From Stutzerimonas stutzeri (GTDB lineage: Bacteria; Pseudomonadota; Gammaproteobacteria; Pseudomonadales; Pseudomonadaceae), in assembly GCA_002339675.1 (NCBI GenBank), contig DDKB01000002.1, positions 35,647 to 99,646 on the forward strand: a DNA stretch of 64,000 nt, read 5' to 3'. The notes under the pieces are model-generated. The model ran no database searches, was not told where the DNA came from, and saw only the letters and a program-made list of their open reading frames with translations. Positions 48,879-58,412 of the stretch are shown in pieces (position 1 is the stretch's first letter; every line of letters begins with the position of its first letter). Made by a program: the position numbers and the translations under genes.

Positions 48879-51440
48879 TCAGTCCTGAGCGACGGGCGCC
48901 TCGGGCGCCGGGCGTGCATAGGCGTCACGCCAGCTCTGGTACTGCGGATCTTCCCAGACGCGCTGATGCAGTCGCGCCATGCCAGCCGGATCGTTCAATA
49001 GCCGCCAGCGGGCCGCTTCGGCCGCTCCACGCGGGCCCGCGTCGAGAATCTGCTGCATGCGCTGCTCGCGCAGCGTCTCGGCGCCCGGCACCACCTTGGC
49101 GTGACGTGCCCGGGCCATGCCGCACACCAGCGCGTTGTAGATCGGATCGACTGTCGCGGCGAGAAAGCCGTCGGTCAGCGCCTGGGTCTGGTTCTGCACC
49201 GTATAGCGGTCCGTCGAGGCCAGCTCCAGCGGCGGGTTGGTCTCCTCGGGAATGAGGAACAGCTTCAGGCGCCGCGTGGCCAGCCCTGGTGCCGTCCGGC
49301 TGGTCAGGACCGAGACCGGCGCAGACAACATCAACGACACCACAATCGGCGCCAGCCACCAGAGAAATGCTGGGTCGAGCCAGCCGACCAGTCCAGTCCA
49401 GAGCGCGCCGAGGAGCATCTGCGGTCCGTGCCGGCGCAGCGCTTCGCCCCAGGGCGTGGCGTTGTCTGCCCGCTGCGGCGAGTTCCACTGCACCGACCAG
49501 CCGAGAAACGCAGCGCTGACGAATACGGTGTGGAACAACATCCGCACCGGTGCAGCCAGCATCGAGAACAGGCTCTCCAGCAGCATCGACATCAATAGCC
49601 GAAGGCGCCCACCGTACTCCTGAGCACCCTGGATCCAGATCAGCAGCACGCTGAGCAGCTTGGGCAGAAACAGCAGGGTCAGGGTCGCGGAGAACAGCGC
49701 GATCGCCTCCCGCGGATGCCATTGCGGCCAGAGCGGATACAGCTGGTTGGGCTGCAGGAAGTACTCCGGCACCATCAGCGTGTGAATCGCCAGCAGGCCC
49801 GTGGACAGCGCCAGGAAGATGAACCACAGCGGCGCCGACAGGTAGGACATGACCCCGGTCAGGAAGACGAAGCGATGCACGGTGTGCATGCCCTTGACCA
49901 GGAACAGCCGGAAGTTCATCAGGTTGCCGTGGCACCAGCGACGGTCGCGCTTGAGCTCGTCGAGCAGGTTGGGTGGCAGTTCCTCGTAGCTGCCCGGCAG
50001 ATCGTAGGCAATCCACACCCCCCACCCTGCACGACGCATCAGCGCCGCTTCGACGAAGTCGTGGGACAGGATGTCGCCTGCGAAGGCACCTTTACCAGGC
50101 AACGGCGCCAGGGCGCAGTGCTCGATGAAGGGTTTGACCCGGATGATCGCGTTGTGCCCCCAGTAATGGGACTCGCCCAATTGCCAGAAATTGAGGCCGG
50201 CCGTGAACAACGGACCATAGACCCGCGTGGCGAACTGCTGCATCCGCGCATACAGCGTGTCCATGCCCGAGGCCTTCGGCGCGGTCTGAATGATGCCCGC
50301 CCCGGGGTTGGCTTCCATCAGCCGCACCAGGCTGGTCAGGCATTCGCCGCTCATCACGCTGTCGGCATCGAGCACCACCATATAGCGGTAGCTGCTGCCC
50401 CAGCGGCGGCAGAAATCGTCGATGTTGCCGCTCTTGCGCTTCACTCGCCGCCGCCGGCGGCGGTAGAAGATGTGGCCGAATCCGTCGACCTCCCGGCATA
50501 GCTCCAGCCAAGCCTTCTGCTCAGCCACACAGGTGTCGGGGTTGTTGCTGTCGCTGAGCACAAAGATGTCGAAATGCGCGAGCTGTCCGGTTGCCTTGAG
50601 CGACTCATACGTCGCGCGCAATCCAGCGAACACGCGCGGTACGTCTTCGTTTGCGATCGGCATCACCAGCGCGGTACGCGCCTCGCGCGGGATCGGCTCA
50701 TCGCCAACCGTGGTGGCCGAGATGTTATAGCGGTCGCGCCCCTTGAGCAGCTGCACGAAGCCCATCAGGGCGGTCCAGAATCCCACCGAAACCCAGCAGA
50801 ACAGCAGCGCGAACAGCAACAGAATGCTGGTCTGCACGACGTACGGCAGGATTTGGCGCGCGGACTCGGCCAGGGGCTGGGCGAAGACCTCCTGCAAGTC
50901 GACCAATGCCCAGCCCTGATAAGGCAGCACGGATTTCATGTGCCATGTGGCAATGACCGTTTGAACCAGCATCAGGATAAGCAGTGTCGATCGGCGAAAG
51001 GCAGCGACCTTGCGCCAGCCCGAGCGGTCGACCAACTGCGGCGGTGGCATCTCCACCTCGCGGTTTTTCTTTCGCAGGAAACGCCACCAGCTAAGCCGCA
51101 ACACGTTGGTGTGCCACGGCTCGGGGACCATTCGGGTGCGTACGATTGGCGGCGTCGAGCGGATGCAGACGTGCCCTTGATGGTCACGTGCCAGCGCGTC
51201 GGCACGCTCGAAGGTATCGCCCCAACCAAGGCGCAGCCGCGCTGCGACCGACGCCAGGAAACCACTGCGGGCATCGGCATCGACGTCAGTCGCTTCACTG
51301 CGGGCGAGCGCCTGATGCAGCGCCGGAAGCTCGCCGCCGGCCTGCGTCACGTCATCAGCAAGCGACTGGCGCTGCTCGGCATCCAGCGGCAACCACTCAA
51401 GGTAGCCGCCGGTAGGCGAAGACGGGGAAGAGTTATTCAT
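48879..51440 (-). CDS. opgH: Osmoregulated periplasmic glucan glucosyltransferase OpgH/MdoH
   Basis: An 853-residue inner-membrane glycosyltransferase family 2 enzyme with about eight membrane segments, polymerising beta-1,2-glucan from UDP-glucose. The catalytic region has VLDADSVMSGE (the D-X-D-like site), then WGHNAIIRVKPFIEHCALAPLPGKGAFAGDILSHDF and the QRRRW-like RDRRWCHGNL. The start MNNSSPSSP at 51440 overlaps the opgG end by eight bases; the frame is open further upstream but only within opgG. It follows opgG, the usual order. Confidence 0.95.
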   Translation of the reverse strand: MNNSSPSSPTGGYLEWLPLDAEQRQSLADDVTQAGGELPALHQALARSEATDVDADARSGFLASVAARLRLGWGDTFERADALARDHQGHVCIRSTPPIVRTRMVPEPWHTNVLRLSWWRFLRKKNREVEMPPPQLVDRSGWRKVAAFRRSTLLILMLVQTVIATWHMKSVLPYQGWALVDLQEVFAQPLAESARQILPYVVQTSILLLFALLFCWVSVGFWTALMGFVQLLKGRDRYNISATTVGDEPIPREARTALVMPIANEDVPRVFAGLRATYESLKATGQLAHFDIFVLSDSNNPDTCVAEQKAWLELCREVDGFGHIFYRRRRRRVKRKSGNIDDFCRRWGSSYRYMVVLDADSVMSGECLTSLVRLMEANPGAGIIQTAPKASGMDTLYARMQQFATRVYGPLFTAGLNFWQLGESHYWGHNAIIRVKPFIEHCALAPLPGKGAFAGDILSHDFVEAALMRRAGWGVWIAYDLPGSYEELPPNLLDELKRDRRWCHGNLMNFRLFLVKGMHTVHRFVFLTGVMSYLSAPLWFIFLALSTGLLAIHTLMVPEYFLQPNQLYPLWPQWHPREAIALFSATLTLLFLPKLLSVLLIWIQGAQEYGGRLRLLMSMLLESLFSMLAAPVRMLFHTVFVSAAFLGWSVQWNSPQRADNATPWGEALRRHGPQMLLGALWTGLVGWLDPAFLWWLAPIVVSLMLSAPVSVLTSRTAPGLATRRLKLFLIPEETNPPLELASTDRYTVQNQTQALTDGFLAATVDPIYNALVCGMARARHAKVVPGAETLREQRMQQILDAGPRGAAEAARWRLLNDPAGMARLHQRVWEDPQYQSWRDAYARPAPEAPVAQD

Positions 51441-53004
51441 GGGTCGGGATCTGGTAGCTCCAGGTTTCGGACAGGGTCTTTTCACCGTCCACCAGTGCTG
51501 CTCGCAACTCGACCGGCCGCTTTGCATCACGGACCTTCAACCGCAGCGTCAGCCTCCACCCCTGAGTGACCGGGTTGTAGCGCAGGTTGTTTTCGACCAG
51601 CTCGGCATTCTCATCAACACTGACGCGCGTGCTGACCGGCGCGTCGCTGGGCAGCTCCGCCAGGTTGGGACCGACGAAGTCCACGATCAGCGCCGTGCTG
51701 CCATCAGGCTGGCGAATGAGGTTGGACTGCTTAACGTCTCCCGTGGACAGACGGGTCTGCTTGACCCAGGCCAGCGCCGGGTCGTGCAGCGCCGGCTCAT
51801 CCATGGTGAAGTGCAGGCGATACGACAGGTCCAGCGGCTGGCCCGGCTCCGGGCGTTGCTCCGGGACCCAGAAGGCCACGATGTTGTCGTTGGTTTCATC
51901 AGGGGTGGGAATTTCGATCAGCTCTACACGACCCTTGCCCCAATCGCCCTTGGGTTCGACCCAGCCACTGGGACGCAGGTCGTAACGGTCGTCCAGGTCT
52001 TCGTAGCGACCGAAGTCACGGGTGCGCTGAAGCAAGCCGAAGCCACGCGGGTTCTCGACACTGTAGCTGCTGATCGCCAACCGCTTCGGGTTGTTCAGAG
52101 GGCGCCAGATCCATTCGTCAGCGCCGGTGTGGATTGCCAACCCTTCGGAATCGTGCAGCTGCGGACGATAATTGAGCAGCTCGCTCGGCTGATTGGAGCC
52201 GAACAGGTACATGCTGGTCAGCGCCGCAATACCCAGTTTCTCTACCGGCTCACGCAGATAGATGCGCGCTTCCACATCCAGCGTGCTGTCTTTGCCCGGC
52301 GTCAGCACCATGCGATAGGCACCAGTGGCGCGAGCGGAGTCGAGTAGTGCATAGATGACCAGGTTGCGGCGGTCGGCCTGCGGATGCTCGATCCAGAACT
52401 CCTTGAAGCGGGGGAATTCTTCCCCGGTGGGCAGGGCAGTGTCGATGGCCAGGCCGCGGGCCGACAGGCCATACACCTGATCCTTGCCGATCACGCGGAA
52501 GTAACTTGCGCCGAGCAGCGTCATCACCTCATCAGCCTTGTCCGCCTTGTTCAGCGGATAGAGCACCTTGAAGCCTGCAAAACCGAGGTTTTCCAGCGCC
52601 GGCGGTTCGACATGGACATTACCGAAATCGAACATTTCCGGTGAATAGCGGACTTTTTCGACACCGGTGGCCGTGATCTCGTTGATCTTGACCGGCACAT
52701 CGAAATGCATGCCCTGATGATAGAACTGCACCTCGAATGGCGTCGGATCGTCATGCCAGAGCGCCTTGTCCGCACGGAAATGCAGCTGCTGATAATCGGC
52801 GAACGCCATATTGCGGAACGCCGACGGCAAGTTGCTCTGCGGCACTGCGTAGTCCTGCGCGGCCAGCTTTTCAGCCTTGGCTGCCACATCATCGAGACTG
52901 AACGCCCAGCCCTGGCTGGCGAACAGCCCAAGGCAAAGACTCAACGTCATTCCCAGTGCCCGACGGTTGCGGGCGCCTGTTGCGAAATGAAAGGAACGTG
53001 ACAC
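51433..53004 (-). CDS. opgG: Osmoregulated periplasmic glucan biosynthesis protein OpgG/MdoG
   Basis: A 523-residue periplasmic protein with a signal peptide (ALGMTLSLCLGLFASQGWA). It acts on the glucan chain made by OpgH. Family features include DYQQLHFRADKALWHDD, LPTGEEFPRFKEFWIE and DLRPSGWVEPKGDWGKGRVELIEIPTPDETNDNIV. The start is a GTG at 53004, with AGGAGG four bases upstream; an out-of-frame ATG overlaps it. It overlaps opgH by eight bases. The 232 bases upstream to bglX contain no gene. Confidence 0.96.
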   Translation of the reverse strand: MSRSFHFATGARNRRALGMTLSLCLGLFASQGWAFSLDDVAAKAEKLAAQDYAVPQSNLPSAFRNMAFADYQQLHFRADKALWHDDPTPFEVQFYHQGMHFDVPVKINEITATGVEKVRYSPEMFDFGNVHVEPPALENLGFAGFKVLYPLNKADKADEVMTLLGASYFRVIGKDQVYGLSARGLAIDTALPTGEEFPRFKEFWIEHPQADRRNLVIYALLDSARATGAYRMVLTPGKDSTLDVEARIYLREPVEKLGIAALTSMYLFGSNQPSELLNYRPQLHDSEGLAIHTGADEWIWRPLNNPKRLAISSYSVENPRGFGLLQRTRDFGRYEDLDDRYDLRPSGWVEPKGDWGKGRVELIEIPTPDETNDNIVAFWVPEQRPEPGQPLDLSYRLHFTMDEPALHDPALAWVKQTRLSTGDVKQSNLIRQPDGSTALIVDFVGPNLAELPSDAPVSTRVSVDENAELVENNLRYNPVTQGWRLTLRLKVRDAKRPVELRAALVDGEKTLSETWSYQIPTHE

Positions 53005-53236
53005 ATCGCCTCCTGAGCTATCACGATTACCGCCGACCCTACCGCGGCGCGGTTTGCAGACGTTGGTCTACCGCACGGGCAAATGATTCCCTGCAGGCCA
53101 AGCCAAGCGGCGAATCATCCCATGCCGGATGAACGCCGGATAGCTACTTGCAGCGGTCTTTTTTCAGCGGTTCGAACGCGGTGAAACGCCGGCCCGACAG
53201 AGCGAAGCCGGCAGCGCCAGGGCGGAATGTGGCGAG

Positions 53237-55528
53237 CTATTGAAGCGTGAAGCTGACGCGTTGGACCTGTTGCGAATCGAGTCCGATCTGCAGTTCGAAA
53301 CCACCGGGTTCGGCGACGTGCTGGAGCTGCGCATTGACGAACTTCAGGTCGTCCTCACCGAGGTCGAAACGCAACTCCCGGCTTTCCCCGGCCTTCAGGA
53401 AAACCTTGCGAAACGCCCGGAGCTCCTGCACGGGGCGAATCACCGAGGCGACCTCATCGCGGATATACAGCTGCACGACGGTCGCACCGTCGCGTTTGCC
53501 GGTATTGCTCAGCGTCACGCTGGCGCGCAGCCCGTCGTCGCGGCTCATGGTCGGGCTCGACAGGCGGATCTCCGACAACGAGAAGTCGCTGTAACTCAGG
53601 CCGTAGCCGAACGGATACAGCGGTCCGGTGGGCTCCTCGAAATACTGCGAGGTGTAGTTGCCGGGCTTGCCCTCGACATAGGGCCGACCGACACGCAGGT
53701 GATTGTAGTAAGTCGGGATCTGCCCCACCGAACGCGGAAACGAGATCGGCAGCTTGCCGGAGGGGTTGTAGTCGCCGAACAGCACGTCGGCAATCGCATG
53801 CCCGCCCTCGGTACCACTGAACCAGGTTTCGAGGACCGCATCGGCATTCGCCTTGGCCCAGTTCAGGTCCAGCGGGCGGCCATTCATCAGCACCAGCACC
53901 AGCGGTTTGCCGGTTTTCTTCAATGCCTGCAACAGCGCCTGCTGGCTCTGCGGAATTTGCAGACTGGTGCGGCTGGAGGCTTCGTGGGACATGCCACGCG
54001 ATTCGCCCACCGCGGCGACGATCACATCTGCCTGCTCGGCCACCGCCACGGCTTCGGCGATCATCTCCTCCGGCGAGCGCGGGTCCTGCACCACCTCGGG
54101 GTTGTCCCAGTTGAGGAAGTTCAGGTAATCGACCATGTGCTTGTCGTCGGTGATGTTCGCGCCTCGTGCATAACGCAGCTCAGCCTTCGAGCCCAGGGCA
54201 TCGTGCATGCCCTGGCGCAGCGTCACTGACTGTTTGGCCACCCCGGCGGCCGACCAACTGCCCATCATGTCGATCGGTGAATCGGCCAGCGGGCCGACCA
54301 GCGCGATGGTGCCGCGCTTGGCCAGCGGCAGCGTGCGATCGTGGTTTTCCAGCAGCACCAGCGACTCACGCGCCACCGCCCTCGCCTCCTCACGGTGCAA
54401 GCGGCTTTCGGCGTTGACGTCCGCGGGATCGCCGGCGGCACGGCCGATGCGGCGGAACGGGTCGTGGAACAGGCCCATGTCGTACTTGGCGCCGAGCACC
54501 TCGCGCACGGCGGCGTCGATTTCCCGCTCCTCGACGTCGCCCGATGCCACCAGCCCCGGCAGCTCCTGCAGGTACAGCGAGTCGGCCATGCTCATGTCGA
54601 TGCCGGCCTTGATTGCCAGGCGCGCCGCCTCGCGACCGTCCTTTGCCACGCCGTGGCGAATCAGCTCGCTGATCGCCCCATGGTCGCTGAGCGCAACGCC
54701 CTTGAAGCCCCAGTCGCGCCGCAGCAAGTCCTGAAGCAGCCAGGTATTGGCACTGGCCGGCACGCCATTGATCGAGTTCAGCGCCACCATCACCCCGCCC
54801 GCGCCCGCCTCGATGGCGGCATGGTAGGGCGGCAGGTAATCCTGGTGCATGCGCATCGGGCTCATATCCACCACGTTGTAGTCACGTCCGCCTTCCACCG
54901 CGCCGTAGAGGGCGAAATGCTTAACGCTGGCGGTCACGCTGTCGGCTGCCGCCTGGGATTTGCCCTGGTAGGCGTGGACCATGGTGCGAGCGATCTGAGA
55001 GACCAGATACGGGTCTTCGCCAAAGCCTTCGGAGGTCCGCCCCCAGCGTGGGTCGCGGGAAATATCGACCATGGGGGCAAAGGTCATGTCCAGCCCGTCG
55101 GCGCTGGCCTCAATGGCCTGGACCCGCCCGCTGAGCGCGATGCTGTCGAGGTTCCAGCTCGAAGCCAGACCGAGTCCGATCGGAAAGACGGTCCGGTGGC
55201 CGTGCACCACGTCATAGGCGAAGAAGATCGGGATGTGCAGCCGGCTGCGCAGCGCCGCTTCCTGCATCGGCCGGTTATCGTGCCGCGTCACCGTATTGAA
55301 GGTGCCGCCAATGCGGCCGGCGGCCAGCTCGTCGAGGATACGTTCGCGCGGCATGTCGCCGCCGATGCTGATCAAGCGCAACTGGCCGATCTTTTCCTCG
55401 AGGCTCATCTGCTCCATGAGATGGGCGATGAACGCCGGCTTGTCCTCCAGCAACGGAGACGGGGACGCGGCAGCGAACGCATGCAGCGATAGACCGGCCA
55501 TCAGACCGAACAGATACAGCCTTTTCAT
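53237..55528 (-). CDS. bglX: Periplasmic beta-glucosidase BglX
   Basis: A 763-residue glycoside hydrolase family 3 enzyme with a signal peptide (MKRLYLFGLMAGLSLHAFA). The catalytic nucleophile is Asp282 in GVALSDHGAI, and the substrate-binding KHFALYGAVEGGRDYN is intact. The C-terminal fibronectin-like domain is present. The length equals E. coli BglX (765). It lies next to opgGH, whose beta-glucans are plausible substrates. The start at 55528 was chosen for the signal peptide; the ribosome-binding site is weak. Confidence 0.95.
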   Translation of the reverse strand: MKRLYLFGLMAGLSLHAFAAASPSPLLEDKPAFIAHLMEQMSLEEKIGQLRLISIGGDMPRERILDELAAGRIGGTFNTVTRHDNRPMQEAALRSRLHIPIFFAYDVVHGHRTVFPIGLGLASSWNLDSIALSGRVQAIEASADGLDMTFAPMVDISRDPRWGRTSEGFGEDPYLVSQIARTMVHAYQGKSQAAADSVTASVKHFALYGAVEGGRDYNVVDMSPMRMHQDYLPPYHAAIEAGAGGVMVALNSINGVPASANTWLLQDLLRRDWGFKGVALSDHGAISELIRHGVAKDGREAARLAIKAGIDMSMADSLYLQELPGLVASGDVEEREIDAAVREVLGAKYDMGLFHDPFRRIGRAAGDPADVNAESRLHREEARAVARESLVLLENHDRTLPLAKRGTIALVGPLADSPIDMMGSWSAAGVAKQSVTLRQGMHDALGSKAELRYARGANITDDKHMVDYLNFLNWDNPEVVQDPRSPEEMIAEAVAVAEQADVIVAAVGESRGMSHEASSRTSLQIPQSQQALLQALKKTGKPLVLVLMNGRPLDLNWAKANADAVLETWFSGTEGGHAIADVLFGDYNPSGKLPISFPRSVGQIPTYYNHLRVGRPYVEGKPGNYTSQYFEEPTGPLYPFGYGLSYSDFSLSEIRLSSPTMSRDDGLRASVTLSNTGKRDGATVVQLYIRDEVASVIRPVQELRAFRKVFLKAGESRELRFDLGEDDLKFVNAQLQHVAEPGGFELQIGLDSQQVQRVSFTLQ

Positions 55529-55718
55529 GATTGGAACGTTCCCGGGGCGTTGATGCGATGGGCAAGCCGGCAAGCAGCCGACACCGGCTCGAGCCAGCAG
55601 AGTATGGGCATTGCCGCAGCCAACCACTAGCGGGCCGGCGAAAAGTTCCTGCCGTCGGATGCCGCCTTCGCCGCGCGGCCCCGGCAGTCCCCGTGCCGGG
55701 ACCCGCCAGGCAGCCTCC

Positions 55719-56258
55719 TCAGCGGCTCGCGGCGAAGCGCTTGACCGAGGTTAGCCAGGCATCGTCCAGTTCGCGCTGCTCGAGCGATATGCCGAGGGCT
55801 TCGAGCCGCTCCTGGTGCCGCTCGATATCGCCCCTGACCTCGCCGAGCGACGCGGTGTTGCCGTCCAGTTCGTGCATCTGGATCAGCCCCAGGTGATAGA
55901 AGCGCAGCAGCCGGAGCGCGTCCGGATCGTCCGCGGCGACGCCCGCAGTGACGTGGTGCATGACGTTGGTCACGCGCATCAGGCTGCGCTTGAGGCGCCA
56001 ACCGTAGGCGGCAGCGTCCATCCACGCCTGGTGCCAATAGACGAAGCGCACCAACGTGGCGGTCAGAAGCAACCCGAGCACGACGCCGCCGATATTCCAG
56101 CGCAGGTTGTCCGCGCCCGGTTCGCCGAACAGCGCGACGGCCAGCGCTGCCAACCCCATCGCCAGAACCGCAAAGGTGGCTACTACCACCACTGTGCTGC
56201 GGCGGGTTTGCCGACGATAGGCGATCGGGTCGATCGGCCTGATTTCGAATACCACCAT
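55719..56258 (-). CDS. DUF3087 membrane protein
   Basis: A 179-residue protein with two membrane helices (STVVVVATFAVLAMGLAALAVALF and NIGGVVLGLLLTATLVRFVY). The rest is cytoplasmic: MDAAAYGWRLKRSLMRVTNVMHHVTAGVAADDPDALRLLRFYHLGLIQMHELDGN, the DUF3087 hallmark. The start MVVFEIRPIDP at 56258 fits the family. The function is unknown. It is divergent from the next gene. Confidence 0.82.
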   Translation of the reverse strand: MVVFEIRPIDPIAYRRQTRRSTVVVVATFAVLAMGLAALAVALFGEPGADNLRWNIGGVVLGLLLTATLVRFVYWHQAWMDAAAYGWRLKRSLMRVTNVMHHVTAGVAADDPDALRLLRFYHLGLIQMHELDGNTASLGEVRGDIERHQERLEALGISLEQRELDDAWLTSVKRFAASR

Positions 56259-56509
56259 GTTCGCGATCCTAGATTGGCAGGTTGTAGAAAGGGGCTGCAT
56301 TATCACTCAGTCCGCCACCGGCACGCTGACGCCGGACAGTGATTGCACGCCCGGGTGATAGCGCCTCGCCTCAGCCGAGGCCGCAGCGCCAAGCAAACGT
56401 GACCGCGCTACCGAAGCAAGGAACTCGACTTTCGTGGCGCTTGGACAGCCTCTATGATCGACCCATCGTGACCGCCCACCTCTGCAGAGAAGAAAGGACC
56501 CCCAACCCC

Positions 56510-57064
56510 ATGAGCCGCTACGAGATTTCCTTTTCCGGCGAGCTCGCGCCGGGCGCGACCCTCGAGCAGGTCGAGGCCAACCTGGCCCGATTGTTTCAGG
56601 CCGACGCCCAGCGGATTGCCTTGCTGTTTTCCGGCCGGCGCGTCGTGATCAAGCAGGACCTCGACCACGCCAGCGTGGAGAAATACCGCTCGGCGATGGC
56701 TCGCGCTGGCGCGATTGCCGAAGTCCGTCCGATGCCGGTCGCGGTCGAGGAGATCGAACTCGCCCCGCCGCCCACGGAAGAGCCCGTCACGGCGGCGCAG
56801 GCCTCTGCCGCGCCAACAACGCCTCCAGCGCTGAAAGTGGCTCCACGGGATGAGTACATGGCCGCGTTCGCCGACGTCGAGGCACCAGACTTCGGCATCG
56901 CGCCGGTCGGCGCGGACCTGCAGGACGCACAACCCGAGCCCAAGGCGCCGTCCATCGACCTGTCGCAGTTCAGCCTGGCCCCGGTGGGCAGCGACATGGG
57001 CGAACAATCCCGATCCAAGGACGCGCCCATACCAGACATCTCCCACCTGAAGCTGGCCGACTGA
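56510..57064 (+). CDS. Conserved hypothetical protein with repeated APVG(A/S)D motifs
   Basis: A 184-residue soluble protein that I do not recognise as a characterised family. The N-terminal domain (about 1-75) reads SRYEISFSGELAPGATLEQVEANLARLFQADAQRIALLFSGRRVVIKQDLD and looks conserved. A Pro/Ala/Glu linker follows. The C-terminal part has two similar segments, DFGIAPVGADL and QFSLAPVGSDM, each after a P-D or I-D stretch, and ends PDISHLKLAD. The start at 56510 fits the conserved N-terminus and has AAAGGA upstream. No signal peptide is present. Confidence 0.72.
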   Translation: MSRYEISFSGELAPGATLEQVEANLARLFQADAQRIALLFSGRRVVIKQDLDHASVEKYRSAMARAGAIAEVRPMPVAVEEIELAPPPTEEPVTAAQASAAPTTPPALKVAPRDEYMAAFADVEAPDFGIAPVGADLQDAQPEPKAPSIDLSQFSLAPVGSDMGEQSRSKDAPIPDISHLKLAD

Positions 57065-57068
57065 CCCG

Positions 57069-57090
57069 CCCCGCCCTTTGCAGGGTGGGG
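57069..57090 (+). terminator. Terminator-like hairpin
   Basis: CCCCGCCCT-TTGC-AGGGTGGGG (one G-T pair) begins four bases after the stop of the hypothetical gene. It shares GGGTGGG with the dispersed repeat at 57111-57128. Confidence 0.5.
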
Positions 57091-57110
57091 TTCAGCCACA
57101 CCGCTCACCG

Positions 57111-57128
57111 GGTGGGCCTCAGCCCGCC
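57111..57128. repeat. GGTGGGC inverted repeat
   Basis: GGTGGGC-CTCA-GCCCGCC is a small hairpin with one wobble pair. It resembles the repeat at 1727-1773 and lies in the gap before the exonuclease gene. Confidence 0.45.
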
Positions 57129-57241
57129 ACCCCACCCGCATCCCGCCGCCTCGCCGTCGACACACCAACCGACGCCTCAGGCGAACTCCCAGCGCCGACC
57201 CGGGCTCCAACCCTACAAGCCCGCAAAGTGCCGCTCAGTTC

Positions 57242-58255
57242 ATGGACCTTGTCGTTGCCCGCCCCGAAGGCCTCTACTGCCCACCCGGTGATTTCTACAT
57301 CGATCCCTGGCGCGCGGTCGATCGCGCCGTCATCACCCACGCTCATGGCGACCATGCGCGCTGGGGCATGGGACATTACCTGGCTTCGCGCGACAGCGAA
57401 GGCATCCTGCGCTCGCGCATCGCCGCCGACATGCCCTTGCAGACGCTGGCCTATGGCGAATCCGTCGATCATCACGGTGTAAAGCTCAGCTTCCACCCCG
57501 CCGGTCACGTACTCGGCTCGGCCCAGGTGCGACTGGAATACAAAGGCGAAGTCTGGGTCGCCTCGGGTGATTACAAAGTCGAGCCGGATGGTACCTGTGC
57601 GCCCTTCGAACCGGTGCGCTGCCACACCTTCATCACCGAATCGACCTTCGGCCTGCCGATCTACAAGTGGCCGTCACAGGCGCAGGTGTTCCGCGACATC
57701 AACGACTGGTGGCGCGCCAACGCCGCCGCCGGCCGTGCCAGCGTGCTGTTCTGCTACGCCTTCGGCAAGGCGCAGCGCATCCTGCACGGCCTGGACGAAA
57801 GCATCGGCACCATCGTGGTCCACGGCGCGGTGGAGCCGCTGAACAAGGTCTACCGCGAAGGCGGCATCTACCTGCCGCCAACCGTTTATGCCGGTGACCT
57901 GAAAAAGGGCGACCCACGGCTGAAACAATCGATCATCCTGGCTCCTCCATCCGCTGGCGGCAGCACCTGGATGCGCCGCTTCGGTGACTACGCCGACGCC
58001 TTTGCCAGCGGCTGGATGATGCTGCGCGGCACCCGTCGTCGGCGCGGGGTCGATCGCGGCTTCGTGCTCTCCGATCATGCCGACTGGCCGGGCCTGCTCT
58101 GGGCCATCGAACAGACCGGCGCCGAGCGAGTGATGGTGACTCACGGCTCAGTACCTATCCTGGTCCGTTACCTGCGGGAGATGCGTGGGCTCGATGCGCA
58201 GGCCTTCGAGACCGAATATGGCGAGGAAGACGACGCCGCTCAGGAGGCCGAATGA
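57242..58255 (+). CDS. Ligase-associated DNA exonuclease (EXO), metallo-beta-lactamase fold
   Basis: A 337-residue enzyme of the MBL/beta-CASP group. The metal motif is THAHGDHARW (His33, His35, Asp37, His38); further ligands lie in FHPAGHVLGSAQ, SGDYK and LSDHADWPG. In P. putida the related Exo is a manganese-dependent DNA nuclease in a cluster with LIG, Lhr-Core and a phosphoesterase. The ATG at 57242 lacks a strong ribosome-binding site. It precedes the ligase gene by 157 bases that include a REP-like element. Confidence 0.9.
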   Translation: MDLVVARPEGLYCPPGDFYIDPWRAVDRAVITHAHGDHARWGMGHYLASRDSEGILRSRIAADMPLQTLAYGESVDHHGVKLSFHPAGHVLGSAQVRLEYKGEVWVASGDYKVEPDGTCAPFEPVRCHTFITESTFGLPIYKWPSQAQVFRDINDWWRANAAAGRASVLFCYAFGKAQRILHGLDESIGTIVVHGAVEPLNKVYREGGIYLPPTVYAGDLKKGDPRLKQSIILAPPSAGGSTWMRRFGDYADAFASGWMMLRGTRRRRGVDRGFVLSDHADWPGLLWAIEQTGAERVMVTHGSVPILVRYLREMRGLDAQAFETEYGEEDDAAQEAE

Positions 58256-58320
58256 GCCGTAGCCGTGCTATAAACGTCCTTCACAAAAGCTTCGGTGTCG
58301 AGACTCGAAACAACCCTCCT

Positions 58321-58344
58321 TGTAGGAGCGCGCTTGCTCGCGAT
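58321..58344 (+). repeat. REP-like element
   Basis: TGTAGGAGCGCGCTTGCTCG plus CGAT matches the common Pseudomonas REP pattern (GTAGGAGCGAGCTTGCTCGCGA). It forms a GAGC...GCTC hairpin. It lies between the exonuclease and ligase genes. A related palindrome is inside the Lhr-Core gene. Confidence 0.72.
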
Positions 58345-58412
58345 CCGTTATCACTGCGCCGGCCCGGCCGCGCTCACGAGCAGCTTGCCACTGCTCTTGA
58401 AGACGGACCGCG

